DNA of 64,000 nt from Geomonas paludis (GTDB taxonomy: Bacteria > Desulfobacterota > Desulfuromonadia > Geobacterales > Geobacteraceae). The stretch lies in NCBI RefSeq assembly GCF_014193585.1, contig NZ_BLXY01000006.1, forward strand, positions 1 through 64,000, in the 5' to 3' direction. The notes beneath the pieces are model-generated. The model made no database searches. It was not told the origin of the DNA and saw only the letters and a list, made by a program, of their open reading frames with translations. A program made the translations under genes and the position numbers. This document shows, in pieces, positions 61,217 to 64,000 of this stretch. The first letter of the stretch is position 1. Each line of letters opens with the position of its first letter.

Positions 61217-61263
61217 TCACGCACGTTACGCAAGCTACCATCAATAGAAGGAGAACCAAAGTC

Positions 61264-62523
61264 ATGCCGATGTCCGCTTCTTTCAAAGAACGCCTGTTCC
61301 CCCGGATCCCCGCCATCCAGCAGCATTTCCAGACCCCGTTCCACATCTACGACGAGGCGGGCATCCGCGAGACCGGCGCCAGCCTCATCAAGGCCTTCTC
61401 CGGCATCCCCGGCTTCCGCGAGTTCTTCGCCGTCAAGGCGCTCCCGAACCGGGAAATCCTGAAGCTCATGAAGGAAATGGGATTCGGCTTCGACTGCAGC
61501 TCCATTCCCGAGCTGATCCAGGCCCGCCAGCTGGGCGCGAAGCCGGAAGACATCATGTTCACCTCCAACAACACCAGCCAGGAGGAGTTCGAATTCGCCG
61601 CCCAGGACGGCGGCTGCATCCTGAACCTGGACGACATCTCGCTGATCGACAAGGTACCGGTCTTCCCGGAACTGATCTGCTTCCGCTACAACCCCGGCCC
61701 GCGCCGCACCGGCAACGTCATCATCGGCAACCCGGAAGAGGCCAAGTACGGCGTCTCCCACGACCAGGTGGTCGAGGCCTACCGAAGGGCCCAGGCACGC
61801 GGCGCCAAGCGCTTCGGCCTGCACACCATGGTCGCCTCCAACGAACTGGACTACACCTACATCGTGGAGACCGCCCGCATGGTGCTCGAGGTGGCCGAGG
61901 AAGTCGAGGCGGCACTGGGGATCCAGTTCGAGTTCGTCAACATCGGCGGCGGCTTCGGCATCCCCTACCGCCCGGAGCAGAAGGCGCTCGACCTCCCCAC
62001 CATGTCCAAGGAGATCACCGCGATCTTCGACGGCTTCCGCGCCCGTCACGGCCACGCACCGGCCATGTTCATGGAGAGCGGCCGTTTCATGACCGGCCCG
62101 CACGGCGCCCTGGTGGCCACCGCCATCAACAGCAAGGACACCTACCGCAAGTACATCGGCCTGGACGCCTGCATGTCCTCGCTGATGCGCCCGGCGCTGT
62201 ACGGCTCCTACCACCACATCGACGTGGTCGGCAAGGAAGGGGTCGAGCGTAGCGAAGTGTACGACGTGGTCGGTTCGCTGTGCGAGAACAACGACAAGTT
62301 CGCCATCCAGCGCGACCTTCCCCCCATCGAGGACGGCGACCTGGTGGTGATCCACGACTCCGGCGCCCACGGCCACGCCATGGGCTTCCAGTACAACGGC
62401 AGGCTGCGCCCCAAGGAGCTCATGCTGCGCGCCGACGGCCGGGTGGAGCTGATCCGCCGCGCCGAGACCGTCGAGGACTACTTCGCCACCTACAACTTCG
62501 AGCCCTCCGTGCTCAAGCCGTAG
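61264..62523 (+). CDS. lysA: PLP-dependent decarboxylase, LysA family (diaminopimelate decarboxylase-like)
   Basis: A 419-residue alanine-racemase-fold enzyme. The PLP lysine is in FFAVKALPN (about 57), the PLP phosphate site in NIGGGFGIPY, and MESGRFMTGPHGAL, GSLCENNDKFA and DSGAHGHAMGFQYNGRLRPKEL follow the diaminopimelate decarboxylase pattern. CENND replaces the usual CESxD, so a related substrate (for example carboxynorspermidine or another diamine acid) cannot be excluded. The ATG follows GGAGAA. The last codons (CTCAAGCCGTAG) are repeated three times downstream in a tandem array. Confidence 0.85.
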   Translation: MPMSASFKERLFPRIPAIQQHFQTPFHIYDEAGIRETGASLIKAFSGIPGFREFFAVKALPNREILKLMKEMGFGFDCSSIPELIQARQLGAKPEDIMFTSNNTSQEEFEFAAQDGGCILNLDDISLIDKVPVFPELICFRYNPGPRRTGNVIIGNPEEAKYGVSHDQVVEAYRRAQARGAKRFGLHTMVASNELDYTYIVETARMVLEVAEEVEAALGIQFEFVNIGGGFGIPYRPEQKALDLPTMSKEITAIFDGFRARHGHAPAMFMESGRFMTGPHGALVATAINSKDTYRKYIGLDACMSSLMRPALYGSYHHIDVVGKEGVERSEVYDVVGSLCENNDKFAIQRDLPPIEDGDLVVIHDSGAHGHAMGFQYNGRLRPKELMLRADGRVELIRRAETVEDYFATYNFEPSVLKP

Positions 62524-62777
62524 CGCGGCAGAAGGGACTGGCTCCGTCAGGTGCCTGTCCCTTTAGCGGAACGCCCCTTCAAGCCCGGCCACCGTGCTCA
62601 AGCCGCAGCGCGGCAGAAGGGACTGGCTCCGTCAGGTGCCTGTCCCTTTAGCGGAACGCCCCTTCGGCCCAGCCACCGTGCTCAAGCCGCAGCGCGGCAG
62701 AAGGGACTGGCTCCGTCAGGTGCCTGTCCCTTTAGCGGAACGCCCCTTTGAGCCCAGTCACCGTGCTCAAGCCATAG
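62507..62777 (+). repeat. tandem array of an 85-bp unit copied from the lysA tail plus a REP arm
   Basis: Units of 85, 84 and 85 bp start at 62507, 62592 and 62676, with a final partial copy at 62761. Each holds CCGTGCTCAAGCC (the last codons of lysA), CGCGGCAGAAGG and one left arm of the REP-like element (GGGACTGGCTCCG... GGTGCCTGTCCC) with the marker TAGCGGAACGC. The stop TAG becomes CAG in the two middle copies and TAG again in the last. Confidence 0.9.
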
Positions 62778-62828
62778 AGGCTTTCGGTTGAGGTAGGACC
62801 GAGGATACAACCGGTACAGCATGAAATG

Positions 62829-62867
62829 AAAAAGGCACCCTGCCGCACGGCGGGGTGCCTTTTTTTA
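62829..62867 (+). terminator. rho-independent terminator for the Lrp-lysA transcript
   Basis: AAAAAGGCACCCTGCC pairs with GGCGGGGTGCCTTTTT (one T-G pair) around GCAC, then more T. It lies after the tandem array. Confidence 0.9.
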
Positions 62868-62882
62868 TCCGGCGTTGACAGG

Positions 62883-62985
62883 TCCCTCCCTCCCCTTGCG
62901 GGAGGGGGCTAGGGGGTGGGGGAACTGGCCATCGTTTCCGCAGCTTGGGGCTTCACCCACCCCCCGTCCCCCTCCCGCCTTCGCT
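62883..62985. repeat. C/G-rich paired hairpin repeat at the 3' end of the GGDEF-EAL gene
   Basis: CCCTCCCTCCCCTTGCGGGAGGGGGC is followed by TAGGGGGTGGGGG, and the opposite copy CACCCACCCCCC... CCCTCCCGCC lies 50 bp on. The right part overlaps the last codons of the next gene (62953 onward on the minus strand). The lysA terminator lies just upstream; the rest of 62524-62952 holds only repeats. Confidence 0.6.
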
Positions 62986-64000
62986 GGACGTAGCGCTTCG
63001 GCGCGCAGGCCCGTCAAGGGAGGGGGGGACATCCTCTCCGGATGCCGCGGCGGCGCGGGCGAAGGCGTCCCGCAGGAAGGCGGCGGCCTGGACGGGGGGC
63101 ATCGGCCTCGCGTGCAGGTACCCCTGAACCTGGTCGCACTTGCACAGCAGCAGCTTCTCCTGCTCGTCCCGGGTCTCCACCCCCTCTGCGATCACCTGCA
63201 GCCCCATGCTGTGCCCGATGGCCACGATCGCCTTGATGATGCCGACGGCGTCGTCCCGGACGGTCACATCCCTGACGAAGGACTGGTCGATCTTGATCCG
63301 GTCCACCGAGAAGTTCTTCAGGTAGCTCAGCGAAGAGTAGCCGGTGCCGAAATCGTCGATGGAGATCTGCACCCCGAGCGACTTGAACATGCGCAAAAGC
63401 GCCACCGACTCGGCCGCTTTCTCCATGAGCATGCTCTCGGTCAGCTCCAGGTCCAGGTACCGCGGCTCCAGCCCGACCTCGAGGAGCGTCCCCACCACCA
63501 TTTCGGAGAACCCCTCCTGCATCACCTGCTTGATCGAGACGTTGACGCTGACGGTCACCGGGTACCCTTCCTGGTGCCAGCGCTTGCACTGGGCGCAGGC
63601 CTCACGCAGCACCCAGGCTCCCAGCTCGTGGATCAGCCCGGTCTGCTCGGCGACGGGAATGAACCGCGCCGGTGCGACCGTCCCCAGGGTATCGTCGTGC
63701 CAGCGCGCCAGCGCTTCCATGCCGACCACCCGTCCCTCGCGCAGTTCGAGTTGCGGCTGGTAGTGCAGCGTCAGCAGATCCTTTTTCAGCGCATCGCGCA
63801 AGGCCGCTTCGAGGGCTACCCGCTCCTGCGCCTGCTCGTTCAATCCTGCCGAGAAGAACTGGTACCGCCCCCCGCCGGCGCTTTTGGCCGCGTACATGGC
63901 GAGGTCGCCGTTCTTCAACAGGGTCGCGATGTCGTCGCCGTCCTCCGGGAAGAGCACGATGCCGATGCTGGCGCCGGAATAGATCTGCCGCCCCTCCACC
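62953..64000 (-). CDS. GGDEF-EAL protein, 3' part only (runs off the window)
   Basis: The window holds the last part of a GGDEF domain (SGASIGIVLFPEDGDD, AMYAAKSAGGGRYQFF) and a complete EAL domain (about 75-320 of the visible part). EAL residues are intact: MEALARW, NVSIKQV, LELTESML, IDDFGTGYSS, KIDQSFV, AEGVET and QGYLHARPMP. So it should hydrolyse c-di-GMP. The N-terminus and any sensor lie outside. The last 25 residues (PPSLDGPARRSATSSEGGRG and on) are encoded by the C/G-rich repeat and look non-native. Confidence 0.85.
   Translation of the reverse strand, partial: VEGRQIYSGASIGIVLFPEDGDDIATLLKNGDLAMYAAKSAGGGRYQFFSAGLNEQAQERVALEAALRDALKKDLLTLHYQPQLELREGRVVGMEALARWHDDTLGTVAPARFIPVAEQTGLIHELGAWVLREACAQCKRWHQEGYPVTVSVNVSIKQVMQEGFSEMVVGTLLEVGLEPRYLDLELTESMLMEKAAESVALLRMFKSLGVQISIDDFGTGYSSLSYLKNFSVDRIKIDQSFVRDVTVRDDAVGIIKAIVAIGHSMGLQVIAEGVETRDEQEKLLLCKCDQVQGYLHARPMPPVQAAAFLRDAFARAAAASGEDVPPSLDGPARRSATSSEGGRGTGGG

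Noticed and set aside
62507..62777. CRISPR array
   Set aside because: Units are adjacent copies of the same 85 bp with no unique spacers, and they include coding sequence of lysA.
62551..62791. Small repetitive open frames (KGLAPSGACPFSGTPL repeats)
   Set aside because: They are readings of the tandem REP array, not genes.

Overview
The window looks like chromosomal DNA of a Geobacter-type bacterium (order Geobacterales; Geobacter, Geomonas or Citrifermentans). Evidence: high GC with strong GC3, an octaheme c-type cytochrome, a dense mix of chemoreceptors, histidine kinases and c-di-GMP enzymes, a sigma-54 NtrB/NtrC pair beside dusB, and many GC-rich intergenic hairpin repeats. This placement rests on recognised protein families, not on a search. 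I saw no rRNA, convincing tRNA, CRISPR array, prophage, transposase or integrase gene.

Layout. 0.4-15.1 kb (+): RhlB-like helicase and WYL regulator; MidA methyltransferase and HAD hydrolase; aspartase; NFU iron-sulfur protein; cardiolipin synthase; MutS2; a dihydrofolate reductase fused to a TPR-like domain; RecO; DnaB; and a possible FabMG-type enoyl reductase. 15.4-22.2 kb: a receiver-PilZ protein converges on a minus-strand block of isochorismatase-fold hydrolase, NtrC, NtrB, DusB, sirtuin and YbaK deacylase. 22.3-30.1 kb (+): receiver protein, YkgJ protein, TSCPD protein, small membrane protein, FabI, HflX, TRIC-type membrane protein, NUDIX hydrolase and a 4HB chemoreceptor. 30.2-39.5 kb (-): RtcA, phosphofructokinase with a PPi-type signature, GGDEF-EAL protein, two small proteins, thiolase, M24 peptidase and a PAS histidine kinase. 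39.7-46.7 kb (+): hotdog thioesterase, a 1095-residue chemoreceptor with two Cys-rich PAS domains, two small envelope proteins and a third chemoreceptor with a near-perfect FliA promoter. 46.7-49 kb (-): DUF454, metallophosphoesterase and lipid kinase. 49.2-64 kb: DUF1992 and SseB-like proteins, a 702-residue Ala/Lys/Glu-rich SPOR protein, a second YkgJ protein, an octaheme cytochrome, MetE, DUF3553, cold-shock protein, LpxL-type acyltransferase, periplasmic cupin, Lrp/AsnC regulator, LysA-family decarboxylase, and the 3' part of another GGDEF-EAL protein that runs off the window.

The genes are mostly core functions (DNA replication and repair, RNA decay, fatty-acid, amino-acid and lipid synthesis) mixed with signal transduction: three chemoreceptors, two histidine kinases, three receiver proteins and two EAL proteins. 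The unusual content is mainly between genes. Several families of paired hairpin repeats recur; one has been amplified in tandem together with the last codons of the lysA-like gene. Other points of interest are the DHFR-TPR fusion, the duplicated Cys-PAS receptor, the 120-bp macro-repeat in the SPOR gene, three genes that look leaderless, and a possible ATC start codon in hflX. I found no clear undescribed multi-gene system; the repeat families and the odd fusion proteins are the best leads.
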